DNA of 64,000 nucleotides, taken from the NCBI RefSeq assembly GCF_003813905.1, contig NZ_RPFJ01000006.1:372001-436000 (forward strand), in the 5' to 3' direction. This stretch comes from Aureibaculum marinum (GTDB lineage Bacteria > Bacteroidota > Bacteroidia > Flavobacteriales > Flavobacteriaceae). Position 1 is the first letter of the stretch, and each line of letters starts with the position of its first letter. Under the pieces are notes generated by a model, which was not told the DNA's origin, ran no database searches, and saw only the letters and a list, made by a program, of their open reading frames with translations. The position numbers and the translations under genes were made by a program. This document shows positions 8,171-19,092 of this stretch, piece after piece.

Positions 8171-10426
8171 ATGAAACACCTCAAAATTATATTTTTATTC
8201 TTAATTAATTGTTTAATTATTTCTTGTAAAAGTAATAATGAGGAACAACAATTGAAAGCAAAAACAGAACTATTAACCTCTTTTGTAAATCCTTTTATTG
8301 GAACTGGCGGACATGGACATACTTATCCTGGGGCTTCTGCTCCGTTTGGTATGGTACAGCCAAGCCCTGACAACGGAACTCCTGGGTGGGATTGGTGTTC
8401 AGGGTATCATATTTCAGACACTATAATTAGTGGGTTTAGCCAATTGCATTTAAGTGGAACAGGTATTGGAGATTTAGTTGATGTTTTGTTAATGCCAACG
8501 AATAAAGAAGTTAATCTTAAGTATTTTAGTACAACAAGGGATAGTTTACCTTATACAAGTTATTTTTCACATGATAATGAGGAAGCTTCTCCCGGGTATT
8601 ATAGAGTTAAATTGAACAATAATATTCAAGTTGAACTTACGGCAAATGATTATGTTGCTTTTCATAAATATACTTTTAATAATAGTGAACTTCCTTCTTT
8701 TATTATAGATTTAGGATTTGCTTTAAATTGGGATAAGGCAACATCAACTAGTCTTAATTTAATTGATAATAATAGAATTACAGGTACCCGTTTTAGTACG
8801 GGATGGGCAAAAAATCAAAAGGTTTTCTTTGTAATTGAAACATCAAAACCAATCCAATCTAGTAAATTTATTCAAGATGGAAAGGTAGTGTCCGAAGTAA
8901 ATTCTATTAAGGGAATTAAAACAGGAGGTCAATTTACTTTTGACAAATCTGTTAAAGAAGTAGAAGTTAAAATAGCTCTTTCTTCTGTAAGTATAGAAAA
9001 TGCTATTGATAATTTAGATAAAAAAGCAAGTAATACCAATTTTAATGATGCCAGACTAGATGTTCAAGAGAAATGGGAAGCAATGCTTTCTAAAATTAGA
9101 ATTAAAACGGATAAAGATAGTTTAAAAACCATTTTTTATACTGCTCTTTATCATGCTCAATTAGCACCAGTTTTATTTAATGATGTAAACGGTGAATTTC
9201 GTTTACAAAATGATAGTATTGTAAAAACTTCAAATTTTAACGCCTATTCAACTTTATCTTTATGGGATGTGTTTAGAGCAGAAACACCGTTGTTATCTAT
9301 TATTGATTCTCAAAGATTAAACGATATCATTCGGTCTATGTTAGTTTATTATGATGAGCAAGGGACATTACCAGTCTGGACCTTGTATGGTAATGAAACA
9401 GGAACAATGCCAGGGTATCATTCAATCTCGGTAATAGCTGATGCTTATTTAAAAGGAATAAGAGATTATGATGTAGAAAAAGCCTATCAAGCAATGAAAA
9501 ATACTATGATGGGAGATGTTCGTGGATTAAATCATTATAAAAAATACGGATATATTCCTTATAATAAAGAACATCAATCTGTTTCTATCACTTTAAATTA
9601 CGCTTATAATGACTATTGTGTAGCTCAAATGGCAAAGGACTTAGGTAAAGAAGATGATTATAAATTATTTTTAAATCGTTCTAAAGCTTACGAGAATTTT
9701 TTTGATAAAGAATCTGGTTTTCTTCGTGGAAAATCACCTAACGGTAAAGATTTTAGAGAGCCTTTTAATCCTAAAATGTCAAACCATTTAGAAGATACCG
9801 ATTATACAGAAGGTAATGCTTGGCAGCATAGTTGGAATGTAATACATGATACAGAAGGTTTAATTAATTTACACGGTGGTAACGAAAACTTTGCAGAAAA
9901 AACGAATCAGTTGTTTTTAGAAAGTTCAGAGTTGGTTGGAGATAATGTTTCTGCTGATATTACTGGGTTAATTGGTCAATATGCTCATGGTAATGAACCT
10001 AGTCATCATATAGCTTATATGTTTAACAAAGCCAAACAGCCGTGGCGAACACAATATTGGGTTCGTGAAATTTTAAATACTCAATATAGTACTAAGCCAG
10101 ACGGATTAAGTGGTAATGAAGATGCTGGGCAAATGTCAGCTTGGTATATTTTGAGTTCTATAGGGATTTATCCTATGAATCCTGTCTCGGGTGAATATCA
10201 AATTGGTAGTCCTATTTTTGATGAAGCTTCTATTAAAACTTCAAGTAATACCACATTTAAAATTATTACAAAAAATAATTCGGACCTTAATATTTATATT
10301 CAGTCAGCCAAATTAAATAATGAGGAATTAAATAGAACATACATAACTCACAAGGAGTTGATGTCAGGAGGAACACTAGAATTAGAAATGGGTGCAGAAC
10401 CTAATAAAAATTGGCCTAAGAACTGA
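8171..10426 (+). CDS. GH92 alpha-mannosidase, lipoprotein (first of three)
   Basis: Exo-acting, calcium-dependent alpha-mannosidase of family GH92, which removes terminal mannose from N-glycan or mannan chains. The product has a lipoprotein signal with Cys19 (IISC), the N-terminal GH92 signature FVNPFIGTGGHGHTYPGA, and a catalytic (alpha/alpha)6 domain. The likely catalytic acid is E547 in TEGNAWQ, and the GNEDAGQMSAWY motif at 648-659 carries the acidic residues of the base site. The 751-aa length is normal. The TGA overlaps the ATG of the symporter by 1 nt, so it heads a coupled operon. The lipid anchor suggests a periplasmic or surface location. Linkage specificity cannot be fixed by sequence. 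Confidence 0.95.
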   Translation: MKHLKIIFLFLINCLIISCKSNNEEQQLKAKTELLTSFVNPFIGTGGHGHTYPGASAPFGMVQPSPDNGTPGWDWCSGYHISDTIISGFSQLHLSGTGIGDLVDVLLMPTNKEVNLKYFSTTRDSLPYTSYFSHDNEEASPGYYRVKLNNNIQVELTANDYVAFHKYTFNNSELPSFIIDLGFALNWDKATSTSLNLIDNNRITGTRFSTGWAKNQKVFFVIETSKPIQSSKFIQDGKVVSEVNSIKGIKTGGQFTFDKSVKEVEVKIALSSVSIENAIDNLDKKASNTNFNDARLDVQEKWEAMLSKIRIKTDKDSLKTIFYTALYHAQLAPVLFNDVNGEFRLQNDSIVKTSNFNAYSTLSLWDVFRAETPLLSIIDSQRLNDIIRSMLVYYDEQGTLPVWTLYGNETGTMPGYHSISVIADAYLKGIRDYDVEKAYQAMKNTMMGDVRGLNHYKKYGYIPYNKEHQSVSITLNYAYNDYCVAQMAKDLGKEDDYKLFLNRSKAYENFFDKESGFLRGKSPNGKDFREPFNPKMSNHLEDTDYTEGNAWQHSWNVIHDTEGLINLHGGNENFAEKTNQLFLESSELVGDNVSADITGLIGQYAHGNEPSHHIAYMFNKAKQPWRTQYWVREILNTQYSTKPDGLSGNEDAGQMSAWYILSSIGIYPMNPVSGEYQIGSPIFDEASIKTSSNTTFKIITKNNSDLNIYIQSAKLNNEELNRTYITHKELMSGGTLELEMGAEPNKNWPKN

Positions 10427-12303
10427 TGGATATTATTGATATTAGCATTATAATAACTTATGTGGTATTAACATTAGTTGTTGGTATTTGGGTTAGTAAA
10501 AAAGCTTCAAAAGGCTTAAACTCTTATTTTTTAGGAGGTAATAATATAAAGTGGTACTTTTTAGGTCTAAGCAATGGATCTGGAATGTTTGATGTTTCAG
10601 GAACTGCTTGGATGGTGGGTATTTTATTTCTTTATGGTGTAAAAAGTTTTATGTTTATGTGGCTTTGGCCAATTTGGAATCAAATTTTTGTTATGATGTT
10701 TTTAGCCATTTGGATTAGAAGGTCTAACATAATGACTGGTTCTGAATGGATTCTTACTCGTTTTGGTGATGATAAAGCAGGAAGAGCATCACATTTAATC
10801 GTAGCTATTTTTGCTGTGGTTGCAGCCATAGGATTTATAGCCTATTTTTTTGAAGGCGTTGGTAAATTTATGACCGTGATTTTACCTTGGGATATGACTT
10901 TTCAAATTGGTAATGCAGTTTTTTTTAGCTCAGACCAATCCTATGCTTTAATTATTATTATACTTACGACAATATATACCATAAAAGGAGGTATGTTTTC
11001 TGTAGTTGCTACAGAAGTATTACAATATGGAATTATGGTTATTGCAGGAGTATTAGTTGCTGGTTATGCTTTTTTTGCATTTACAGATGTGGAAATAACT
11101 AGTGTTATCACAGAAGAGTGGAGTAATGTTTTTTTTGATTGGGAATTAGGCTCACATTGGACAAGTAAGTATCAAGAATTTAATAAATTAATTGACTCTG
11201 AAGGATATAAAATGTTTGGAGCTTTAATAGGGATGAGTCTTTTTAAAGGTTTTTTTGCAAGTATTGCAGGTCCCGTTCCTAGTTTTGATATGCAACGAAT
11301 TTTGTCTACAAAAACAGTAAAAGAAGCTGCATATATGGCAGGGTTTACAAATTTAATTCTGTTTATACCTCGTTATTTATTAATTGCAGGTATTGTTGTT
11401 ATTGCTCTTGTTGTGTTGGCTCCAGAAATGGCTGCTAACCCAAATCTTGCAGGTATTGATTTAGAAGTTATTTTACCAAAAGTTATTAATTTTCATGTCC
11501 CTGTTGGAATAAAAGGGTTGTTATTGGCGGGATTATTGGCAGCATTTATGTCAACTTTTTCAGCTTTTGTAAATGCCGGACCTGCCTATATAGTTAATGA
11601 TATTTATAAAAAATACTATAAACCTAATGCATCGCCCAAGCATTATATAAAAATAAGTCATATAGCTTCCTTTATAGTAGTTGGATTAGGCGTTTTTATG
11701 GGCTTTTTCGCTGAGTCTATTAATTCTCTAACCTTGTGGATTACAAGTGCATTGTTTGGAGGATATGTAGCTGCAAACTTTTTAAAATGGGTTTGGTGGC
11801 GATTTAATGGATGGGGATACTTTTGGGGTATGTTGGCGGGGCTGGTTATAGCTAGTTTGCAATTTTTTATGGATCAAAATAAAAATTCTTTTCATGAAGG
11901 TACTATTTTATACGATATGGCTCACGTTCATGCCATTTATTTATTTCCAATAATTTTTGGAGTTTCATTGTTAGGATCATTTTTAGGAACATATTTTAGT
12001 AAACCAACAGATATGGTTGTGCTTAAATCATTTTATAAAAATGTTAGGCCATGGGGATGGTGGAAACCTGTATTATATGAATTGAAAAAAGATGATAAAA
12101 ACATTAAAAGTAATAATAATTTTGGTATGGATATGCTTAATAGTGCCATTGGTATTGTTTGGCAATCTAGTATGATTGTATTGCCAATTTATTTTATGAT
12201 TAGAGATTATCCAAAAACAATTATTGCTTTAATAATCTTTATTTTAACTAGTGTAATCCTTAAATTTACATGGTTAGATAAAGTAAAAAAAATTGAAAAT
12301 TAA
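10426..12303 (+). CDS. sodium/solute symporter (SSS family), candidate Man-GlcNAc or mannose importer
   Basis: Inner-membrane sodium:solute symporter of the SSS family. Hydrophobic segments run from residue 5 to about 620 (13-15 predicted). Conserved stretches include a GGNNIKWYFLGLSNGSGMFD segment in the first helices and AGLLAAFMSTFSAFVNAGPAYIVND in the later core. At 625 aa it has extra C-terminal helices compared with short SSS proteins. The start overlaps the GH92 stop by 1 nt. Placed between GH92 and GH130, it most plausibly imports the disaccharide or monosaccharide released by the outer enzymes, as in the N-glycan operon described in Bacteroides thetaiotaomicron. The substrate is inferred from context only. 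Confidence 0.9.
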   Translation: MDIIDISIIITYVVLTLVVGIWVSKKASKGLNSYFLGGNNIKWYFLGLSNGSGMFDVSGTAWMVGILFLYGVKSFMFMWLWPIWNQIFVMMFLAIWIRRSNIMTGSEWILTRFGDDKAGRASHLIVAIFAVVAAIGFIAYFFEGVGKFMTVILPWDMTFQIGNAVFFSSDQSYALIIIILTTIYTIKGGMFSVVATEVLQYGIMVIAGVLVAGYAFFAFTDVEITSVITEEWSNVFFDWELGSHWTSKYQEFNKLIDSEGYKMFGALIGMSLFKGFFASIAGPVPSFDMQRILSTKTVKEAAYMAGFTNLILFIPRYLLIAGIVVIALVVLAPEMAANPNLAGIDLEVILPKVINFHVPVGIKGLLLAGLLAAFMSTFSAFVNAGPAYIVNDIYKKYYKPNASPKHYIKISHIASFIVVGLGVFMGFFAESINSLTLWITSALFGGYVAANFLKWVWWRFNGWGYFWGMLAGLVIASLQFFMDQNKNSFHEGTILYDMAHVHAIYLFPIIFGVSLLGSFLGTYFSKPTDMVVLKSFYKNVRPWGWWKPVLYELKKDDKNIKSNNNFGMDMLNSAIGIVWQSSMIVLPIYFMIRDYPKTIIALIIFILTSVILKFTWLDKVKKIEN

Positions 12304-12358
12304 TTAAATAAACCTATGTAAATAAACTACTTAACTCTTATTAATAAATATTATAAAA

Positions 12359-13348
12359 TTGAACACAAATACACAAAAAATAAAATTTGATATTCCTTGG
12401 CAAGAAAAACCAAAGGGAAGTAATGATATTATCTGGAGGTATTCAAAAAATCCTATAATAAATAGATACGACATACCAAGCTCTAATAGTATTTTTAATA
12501 GTGCTGTTGTGCCTTATAAAGATGGGTATGCCGGAGTTTTTAGATGTGATAACAAAGCAGTTCAGATGAATATTTTTGCTGGTTTTAGCAAAGATGGAAT
12601 TAATTGGGAAATCAATCATGAACCAATTAAAATGCAGGCTGGTAATACGCAAATGATTGAATCTTCTTATAAATATGATCCTAGAGTTGTATTTATAGAA
12701 GATAGATATTGGATTACTTGGTGTAATGGTTATCATGGACCAACAATAGGTATTGGTTATACTTTTGATTTTATTGAATTTTTTCAATGTGAAAATGCTT
12801 TTTTACCATTTAATAGAAATGGGGTGTTGTTTCCGCAAAAAATTAATGGTAAATATGCAATGTTAAGTAGGCCAAGTGATAATGGACATACACCTTTTGG
12901 CGATATTTATATTAGTTATAGTCCTGATATGAAATATTGGGGCGAACATAGAATAGTTATGAAAGCTACTCCTTTTGAAGAAAGTGCTTGGCAATGTACT
13001 AAAATAGGAGCTGGGCCAATTCCTATTTTAACAGAAGAGGGCTGGTTGATGATTTACCATGGTGTAATTAATACTTGCAATGGCTTTAGGTATGCTATGG
13101 GTTCAGCCATTTTAGACAAAGACAATCCTAATCACGTAAAATATAGAACTAGAGATTATTTGTTAGGTCCTGCAGTAGATTATGAAATGATTGGTGATGT
13201 GCCAAATGTTGTTTTTCCTTGTGCAGCGTTGCATGATACTGAACAAGATAAATTGGCTATCTATTATGGAGCTGCAGATACTTCTGTAGCATTAGCATTT
13301 GGAAGGTTGAGTAAGGTTGTTGAATTTACAAAGGATAATAGTCTTTGA
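12359..13348 (+). CDS. GH130 beta-mannoside phosphorylase, TTG start
   Basis: Cytoplasmic (no signal peptide) five-bladed propeller enzyme of GH130, 329 aa. The likely proton donor is D107 in KYDPRVV. Basic residues that bind phosphate in GH130 phosphorylases appear to be present ([22 protein letters not shown]), favouring a phosphorylase over the beta-1,2-mannosidase subgroup. Context with GH92, GH20 and nagB favours beta-1,4-mannosyl-GlcNAc phosphorylase activity, giving Man-1-P and GlcNAc. The first codon is TTG at 12359-12361; the next in-frame Met is near residue 70, inside the fold, so TTG is accepted. It lies 55 nt after the symporter. Confidence 0.9.
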   Translation: MNTNTQKIKFDIPWQEKPKGSNDIIWRYSKNPIINRYDIPSSNSIFNSAVVPYKDGYAGVFRCDNKAVQMNIFAGFSKDGINWEINHEPIKMQAGNTQMIESSYKYDPRVVFIEDRYWITWCNGYHGPTIGIGYTFDFIEFFQCENAFLPFNRNGVLFPQKINGKYAMLSRPSDNGHTPFGDIYISYSPDMKYWGEHRIVMKATPFEESAWQCTKIGAGPIPILTEEGWLMIYHGVINTCNGFRYAMGSAILDKDNPNHVKYRTRDYLLGPAVDYEMIGDVPNVVFPCAALHDTEQDKLAIYYGAADTSVALAFGRLSKVVEFTKDNSL

Positions 13349-13425
13349 TTTAATTTTAGACTTGAAATAAAAGAGTGCGACTACGTTGCATATAGATAAA
13401 CAGAGAACCATAAATTAAATCTTGT

Positions 13426-14499
13426 ATGAGTACATTAAAATTTAAAATAGTTAGTTTATTTTTTATTATAGGTATAGCTACTAACTGTGCCCAAAATAAT
13501 CCATTAGTACCTCGTACTTATATTGCATATCAAACCCAAGAAGAAATATCAATTGATGGTTTTGCAAATGAAAAAGCGTGGCAATATGTGCCTTGGTCAG
13601 AAAAATTTATCGACATTGAAGGTGTTAAAGACCCAACATATAAAACTAATATTAAAATGTTATGGGACGAAAATTACTACTATATTTTAGCTAAAATGGA
13701 AGAACCTCATGTGTGGGGTAATTTGAAACAGCGTGACACCATTATTTTTTATAATAATGATTTTGAGATTTTTATAGATCCTGATGGTGATACACATAAT
13801 TATTTTGAAATTGAGGTTAATGCCTTAAATACTGTTTGGGAATTGTTTGTTGCAAAACCATATAGAGAACCAGGAGGACCAGTACTTAATGATTGGAATA
13901 TTACGGGTTTAAAAACAGCTGTTCATGTAGAAGGAACATTGAATAACTCTATAGATACCGATAAAGGGTGGACAGTTGAAATAGCTATACCTTGGAAAAC
14001 ATTTAGAAAATCCTATTTTGAAGATAATGTGCCGCGTGACAATTTTTGGAGAGTGAATTTTTCAAGAGTTAATTGGGGTTTTGATTTGGTAAATGGTAAC
14101 TATCGTAGAAAGAAAGATAGTAATGGTAAGTTTTTACCTGAATACAATTGGGTTTGGTCACCAATGGGAGTTATAAATATGCATGAACCTGAAAAATGGG
14201 GATATGTTTATTTTTCTACAAAAAAAGCTGGAGAAAAAGCAGAATTTACCATTCCATATGACGAACATATCAAATGGAAATTAGCAGAACTATATAGAAC
14301 TCAAAAAAGTTTTATAAATAAACATTCAAAGTGGGCAACTTCTTTAGAAGATTTAGGCTTTTCTAGTTTTTCTTTGAAGGGGAAAACTATTCCATTCATA
14401 ATGGATAATCATACAACTGGGTTTAATATTAGTGCGAAAAGTCCTTTTACGAAGAAAACTATTATCATTAAAGAAGACGGTAAAATTATTGTGAAATAA
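13426..14499 (+). CDS. CBM9-like carbohydrate-binding lipoprotein
   Basis: 357-aa protein with a lipoprotein-type signal (ATNC, Cys21), then a family 9 carbohydrate-binding-module-like beta-sandwich (about 45-250). Features include ISIDGFANEKAW, NNDFEIFIDPDGDTHNYFE and a WTVEIAIPW strand. The C-terminal third (about 270-357) has no recognised catalytic motif. Proteins of this type sit in Bacteroidota glycan loci and probably hold the glycan at the cell surface. It lies within the operon, 77 nt after the GH130 gene and 42 nt before the next GH92. No enzyme activity is claimed. Confidence 0.82.
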   Translation: MSTLKFKIVSLFFIIGIATNCAQNNPLVPRTYIAYQTQEEISIDGFANEKAWQYVPWSEKFIDIEGVKDPTYKTNIKMLWDENYYYILAKMEEPHVWGNLKQRDTIIFYNNDFEIFIDPDGDTHNYFEIEVNALNTVWELFVAKPYREPGGPVLNDWNITGLKTAVHVEGTLNNSIDTDKGWTVEIAIPWKTFRKSYFEDNVPRDNFWRVNFSRVNWGFDLVNGNYRRKKDSNGKFLPEYNWVWSPMGVINMHEPEKWGYVYFSTKKAGEKAEFTIPYDEHIKWKLAELYRTQKSFINKHSKWATSLEDLGFSSFSLKGKTIPFIMDNHTTGFNISAKSPFTKKTIIIKEDGKIIVK

Positions 14500-14541
14500 A
14501 ATAATCATAGGGGTTAGATAATTTAAGCAATTAATCCTCTC

Positions 14542-16779
14542 ATGTTTTCTGATAAATTAAAATTGAACGAAATGCTAAAAGTAAAAACATTACTTATTTT
14601 AATAGTACTTATTGCGATAGGGTGTTCAAAACAAGAAAATAAAAAACAAAAAAAATTAACTTCTTATGTGAATACATTTATCGGTACTGATGGTCCTGGA
14701 AATACCTATCCGGGAGCAACTGTGCCCTACGGGATGGTACAATTAAGTCCAGATATTGGTATTGCTGGTTGGGATAGGATTGCAGGTTATTTTTACCCAG
14801 ATTCAATTATTTCTGGTTTTTCTCATACACATTTGTCAGGTACAGGTGCAGGTGATTTGTATGATATTTTAGTAATGCCTACAAATAGCAGATCTAATAA
14901 AATAATCAAAGAAAATAGCTTTAAACCATTTTCAAATTTTTCACATGATAAAGAAGAGGCTTCCCCAGGATATTATGCTGTAGATTTATTAGATTATAAT
15001 ATCAAAGCAGAATTAACAGCTACAGATAGAACAGGTATTCATCGTTATACTTTTCCAAAAGATAGTCTATCGCAAATTCATATCGATTTGGGATATGCTT
15101 TAAATTGGGATCGCCCAACAGATACGTATATTAATGTCGTTAATAAAAATACCATTGAAGGATATAGAAAATCAACAGGCTGGGCAAGAGATCAAAGAAT
15201 TTATTTTACAATTCAACTTTCTAAAGATTTTGACTCTTATCATTTGTATAAAAATGATACTCTGGTAGAATCTCCCACAAAAGGTACAAATACTAAAATT
15301 GTATTAAATTATAAAAATCTTAAAGAAAATGAACAAATTGTATTAAAAACAGGACTTTCAACAGCAAATATAGAAGGGGCAAAAAAGTCTATAGAATTAG
15401 AAGCTCCTAATTTTAATTTTGATAATTATCGAAAAAAAGCAGATGATATTTGGGAAAAACAACTTCAAAAAATTGAAGTGACAATGCTTACCGAAGAGCA
15501 AACTCATATTTTTTATTCCATGCTTTATCAATCTATGTTAGCACCTACTTTATTAAGTGATCATAATGGAAATTATAAAGGAGCTAATGATACAATAATG
15601 AAAGCATCAGGTTTTGATAGATATGATACTTTTTCTCTCTGGGATACGTACAGAGCTGCTCATCCTTTATATACAATTTTACATCCAAATAGAGTAACGG
15701 ATTTTATAAAATCTATGTTGGCACACTATAAGGAAACGGGCTTGTTACCTGTTTGGTCAATGCAAGGAAATGAAACAAATATGATGATAGGTTATCATGC
15801 TGTACCAGTTATTGTTGATGCTTATTTTAAAGGAATTAAAGGTTTTGATATAAACTTAGCTTATGAAGCTTGTAAAACAAGTGCTATGGATAATGCTAGA
15901 GAAATTGATGTTTACAGAGAATTAGGTTATGTTCCAGTTAATGAAGAAAGCGAAAATTGGTCGGTTTCTAAAACCTTAGAATATGCTTATGACGATTGGT
16001 GTATTGCTCAATTTGCGAAGGATCTGAATAAAAATGAAGATTATGAATATTTTATAAAACGATCTGAATATTGGCGTAATGTTTATGATAAGTCTAGCTC
16101 TTTTATGCGTCCTAAATTATCAAATGGAAGGTTTATAAATGATTTTATACCTAAAGATTATTCTCCTTATTTCTGTGAGAGTAATGCATGGCAATATTTT
16201 TGGTCAGTACCTCATAATATAGAAGGGCTCATAGAAATTACAGGGGGTAATAAACGCTTCGAAGAGAAATTAGATTCTATGTTCACTTTAAATCCATTAC
16301 CAACAGATAAATTACCTATTTTTAGTACAGGTATGATTGGTCAATATGCTCATGGTAACGAGCCCAGTCATCATGTGGCATATTTATATAATTATATTGA
16401 TAAACCTTATAAAACTCAGAAAATAATCAGACAAATTTTAGAATCACAATACCAGAATTCGCCTGATGGACATTGTGGTAATGAAGATTGTGGACAAATG
16501 TCATCTTGGTATATTTTTAGTGCATTGGGTTTTTATCCAGTTAATCCAGCAACAGGTGTTTATAGTTTTGGCTCTCCAATTATAGAAAATGCAATATTGA
16601 ATCTCTCAAACGGAAAATTTTTTGAAATAGAAGTGCTAAATAATTCAAAAGAAAATATATATATCCAATCTATTACCTTAAATGGGCAAAAGTTAAATAA
16701 GACAACAATAAACCATTCAGACATTTTAAAAGGTGGAAAACTAGTAATTAAAATGGCTGATACTCCAATTAAAAATTAA
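14542..16779 (+). CDS. GH92 alpha-mannosidase, lipoprotein (second of three)
   Basis: Second GH92 enzyme, 745 aa from the first ATG. A start at 14572 (residue 11) is more likely because it places MLKVK directly before the lipoprotein signal (Cys at residue 28, or 18 from the later start). Motifs: FIGTDGPGNTYPGATVPYGM, probable acid E546 in CESNAWQY and the GNEDCGQMSSWY motif at 646-657. It resembles the first GH92 along its whole length, so the two are paralogues, possibly with different alpha-1,2/1,3/1,6 preferences. The downstream GH20 gene starts 3 nt after its stop, suggesting one mRNA. Confidence 0.94.
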   Translation: MFSDKLKLNEMLKVKTLLILIVLIAIGCSKQENKKQKKLTSYVNTFIGTDGPGNTYPGATVPYGMVQLSPDIGIAGWDRIAGYFYPDSIISGFSHTHLSGTGAGDLYDILVMPTNSRSNKIIKENSFKPFSNFSHDKEEASPGYYAVDLLDYNIKAELTATDRTGIHRYTFPKDSLSQIHIDLGYALNWDRPTDTYINVVNKNTIEGYRKSTGWARDQRIYFTIQLSKDFDSYHLYKNDTLVESPTKGTNTKIVLNYKNLKENEQIVLKTGLSTANIEGAKKSIELEAPNFNFDNYRKKADDIWEKQLQKIEVTMLTEEQTHIFYSMLYQSMLAPTLLSDHNGNYKGANDTIMKASGFDRYDTFSLWDTYRAAHPLYTILHPNRVTDFIKSMLAHYKETGLLPVWSMQGNETNMMIGYHAVPVIVDAYFKGIKGFDINLAYEACKTSAMDNAREIDVYRELGYVPVNEESENWSVSKTLEYAYDDWCIAQFAKDLNKNEDYEYFIKRSEYWRNVYDKSSSFMRPKLSNGRFINDFIPKDYSPYFCESNAWQYFWSVPHNIEGLIEITGGNKRFEEKLDSMFTLNPLPTDKLPIFSTGMIGQYAHGNEPSHHVAYLYNYIDKPYKTQKIIRQILESQYQNSPDGHCGNEDCGQMSSWYIFSALGFYPVNPATGVYSFGSPIIENAILNLSNGKFFEIEVLNNSKENIYIQSITLNGQKLNKTTINHSDILKGGKLVIKMADTPIKN

Positions 16780-16782
16780 ATT

Positions 16783-19092
16783 ATGAAAAATATTAGTATC
16801 CTATTAATTTTTGTATTGTTTGCAATTTCTTGTAAAGAAAAATCTATAGTTTTTACTGAAAATGATATTAATATCATACCCAAACCAGTAGAGGTAACTT
16901 TAAATAAAGGCTCATTTAAAATTGATGCTGCTACTAAAATAGTAGCTCATGATAGTTTAAAGAGTGTTGCTAATATTCTAGTAGATAAAGTAAAATTGTC
17001 TGCAAATATAGAAATTGGTTTTATAGAAAATGATGTGCAAGATAACAATGTTATTGAATTTCAGGTAGCTGATAACTTAGAAAAGGAGGCTTATCATTTA
17101 TCCATTAATAATCAAAAAATAACTATTTCTGCAAATAGTTATGGTGGTTTTTTATATGGGGTTCAAAGTATGTTGCAATTATTACCTGCAGAAATTTATG
17201 GAAGTAATGTCGCTAATTTAATTTTACCATCAGTTGAAATTAAAGATAATCCACGTTTTAAATATAGAGGATTAATGTTAGATTTATCTAGACACTTCTT
17301 TCCTAAAGAATATATTATAAAAACTATTGATCGATTGGCAATGCATAAAATGAATGTATTACATCTTCATTTAGTTGATGATCAGGGGTGGCGTATGGAA
17401 ATTAAAAAATATCCAAAGTTAACTGAGGTAGCAGCTTGGAGAGTAGATCAAGAAAATAAACATTGGAATGCAAGAAATAAAAACAATCCTGAACAAAAAG
17501 GAACCTATGGAGGATTTTTAACCCAAGATGAACTTAAAGAAATTGTTGCTTATGCTAAGAAAAATAATGTAGAAGTAATTCCAGAAATAGAAATGCCAGC
17601 TCATGTAACTTGTGTTATGTCTGCTTATCCACATTTGTCTTGTCATGGAAAACCTGTAGCTGTTCCTTCTGGAGGTGTTTGGCCAATTACTGATATTTAC
17701 TGTGCAGGGAAAGAAACAACTTTTCAATTTTTAGAAGATGTGCTGTTAGAAGTCATGGAAGTTTTTCCTTCTAAATATATTCATATTGGAGGTGATGAAG
17801 CAACAAAAACTGAATGGGAAAAATGTCCAGATTGTCAGCGAAGAATGAAAAGTGAAGGATTAAAAAATGTTGAAGAACTGCAAAGCTATTTTGTAAAACG
17901 TATAGAGAAGTTTATTAATAGTAAAGGAAAAAAATTAATAGGTTGGGATGAAATTTTAGAAGGTGGTCTAGCTCCTGAAGCAACCGTTATGAGTTGGAGA
18001 GGGTTTAAAGGGGGAGTGGAAGCTACAGAACAAGGACATGATGTTATTATGACTCCTGGTAGTTTTTGCTATTTCGACCATTATCAAGGTCCTCAGGATG
18101 CTGAGCCTATTGCCCAAGGAGGATATTTGCCTTTAAACAAAGTGTATCAGTTTAATCCCATTACAGAAGAAATGACTGAACAACAAGCCAAGCATGTATT
18201 AGGTGGTCAAGCTAACTTGTGGGCAGAATATATACCAACTACTGAACATTCTGAATATATGATTTTTCCAAGATTATCAGCATTATCAGAAGCAATTTGG
18301 TCACCAATAAAATTGAGAGATTGGAACGATTTTACAAAAAGATTAAAAACTCAATTTAAAAGATATGAAGCTTTAGGTATTAATTATTCTAAAAGTGCAT
18401 ATTTAGTTACTGCAGAGATGGATGTTAATCTTGAAAAAAAAGCAGTAAGTATGGAGTTGAAAAACGAATTTCCAAATTCAGACATACGCTATGTATTGGG
18501 AGAAGGTGATATAAATAGTGATGCGATTTCTTATAAAAAACCAATTGAGATTGATAAATCAACTATAGTAAAAGCTTCGTTGTTTGAAAATAATAAACCA
18601 GTTGGTAGTATATATACAGATACCATAAAATTTCATAAAGCTATAGCTAAAAAAGTTGAGTATTTAACGCCTTATAATAATAGATACAAAGGAAGTGGAG
18701 AATATACGTTAGTGAATAGTTTAAGGGGGTCTAAAAATTTCCATGACGGACAATGGCAGGCTTGGTTACAAGATGATATGGATGTAGTTATTGAGTTTGA
18801 AGAACCAACTTCTGTTAGTAAAGTTACTGTTGGATCTATGGAAAATCAAGGGCCAGGAATTTATTTTCCAGTAAAAATAGAAGTTTTAGCTTCTAATGAT
18901 GGTGCAAAATTTAAAAGTTTAGGCAAAGTAGAAAGGCCATATACAGAAAATAAAGATGCAGTCTTAAAAGATTTTATTATTAAATTTGGAGAAACTAAAA
19001 CAAAATTTATTAAAGTTATTGCTACTAATTTAAAGAAAACCCCTTCAAATGGAGGTGTGTTTTTATTTATTGATGAAATTTTGGTAGAGTAA
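16783..19092 (+). CDS. GH20 beta-N-acetylhexosaminidase, lipoprotein with C-terminal accessory domains
   Basis: Releases terminal beta-linked GlcNAc (or GalNAc) by substrate-assisted catalysis. The order is lipoprotein signal (Cys17), GH20b N-terminal domain (about 30-150), a TIM-barrel catalytic domain (about 158-510) with HLHLVDDQGWRMEIK and HIGGDEATK (catalytic pair D338-E339), a chitobiase-type FN3-like segment and a C-terminal F5/8 type C-like sandwich (about 640-769). The 769-aa length fits this architecture. It lies 3 nt after the GH92 gene. In N-glycan breakdown it would remove antennary GlcNAc to expose mannose. Confidence 0.95.
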   Translation: MKNISILLIFVLFAISCKEKSIVFTENDINIIPKPVEVTLNKGSFKIDAATKIVAHDSLKSVANILVDKVKLSANIEIGFIENDVQDNNVIEFQVADNLEKEAYHLSINNQKITISANSYGGFLYGVQSMLQLLPAEIYGSNVANLILPSVEIKDNPRFKYRGLMLDLSRHFFPKEYIIKTIDRLAMHKMNVLHLHLVDDQGWRMEIKKYPKLTEVAAWRVDQENKHWNARNKNNPEQKGTYGGFLTQDELKEIVAYAKKNNVEVIPEIEMPAHVTCVMSAYPHLSCHGKPVAVPSGGVWPITDIYCAGKETTFQFLEDVLLEVMEVFPSKYIHIGGDEATKTEWEKCPDCQRRMKSEGLKNVEELQSYFVKRIEKFINSKGKKLIGWDEILEGGLAPEATVMSWRGFKGGVEATEQGHDVIMTPGSFCYFDHYQGPQDAEPIAQGGYLPLNKVYQFNPITEEMTEQQAKHVLGGQANLWAEYIPTTEHSEYMIFPRLSALSEAIWSPIKLRDWNDFTKRLKTQFKRYEALGINYSKSAYLVTAEMDVNLEKKAVSMELKNEFPNSDIRYVLGEGDINSDAISYKKPIEIDKSTIVKASLFENNKPVGSIYTDTIKFHKAIAKKVEYLTPYNNRYKGSGEYTLVNSLRGSKNFHDGQWQAWLQDDMDVVIEFEEPTSVSKVTVGSMENQGPGIYFPVKIEVLASNDGAKFKSLGKVERPYTENKDAVLKDFIIKFGETKTKFIKVIATNLKKTPSNGGVFLFIDEILVE

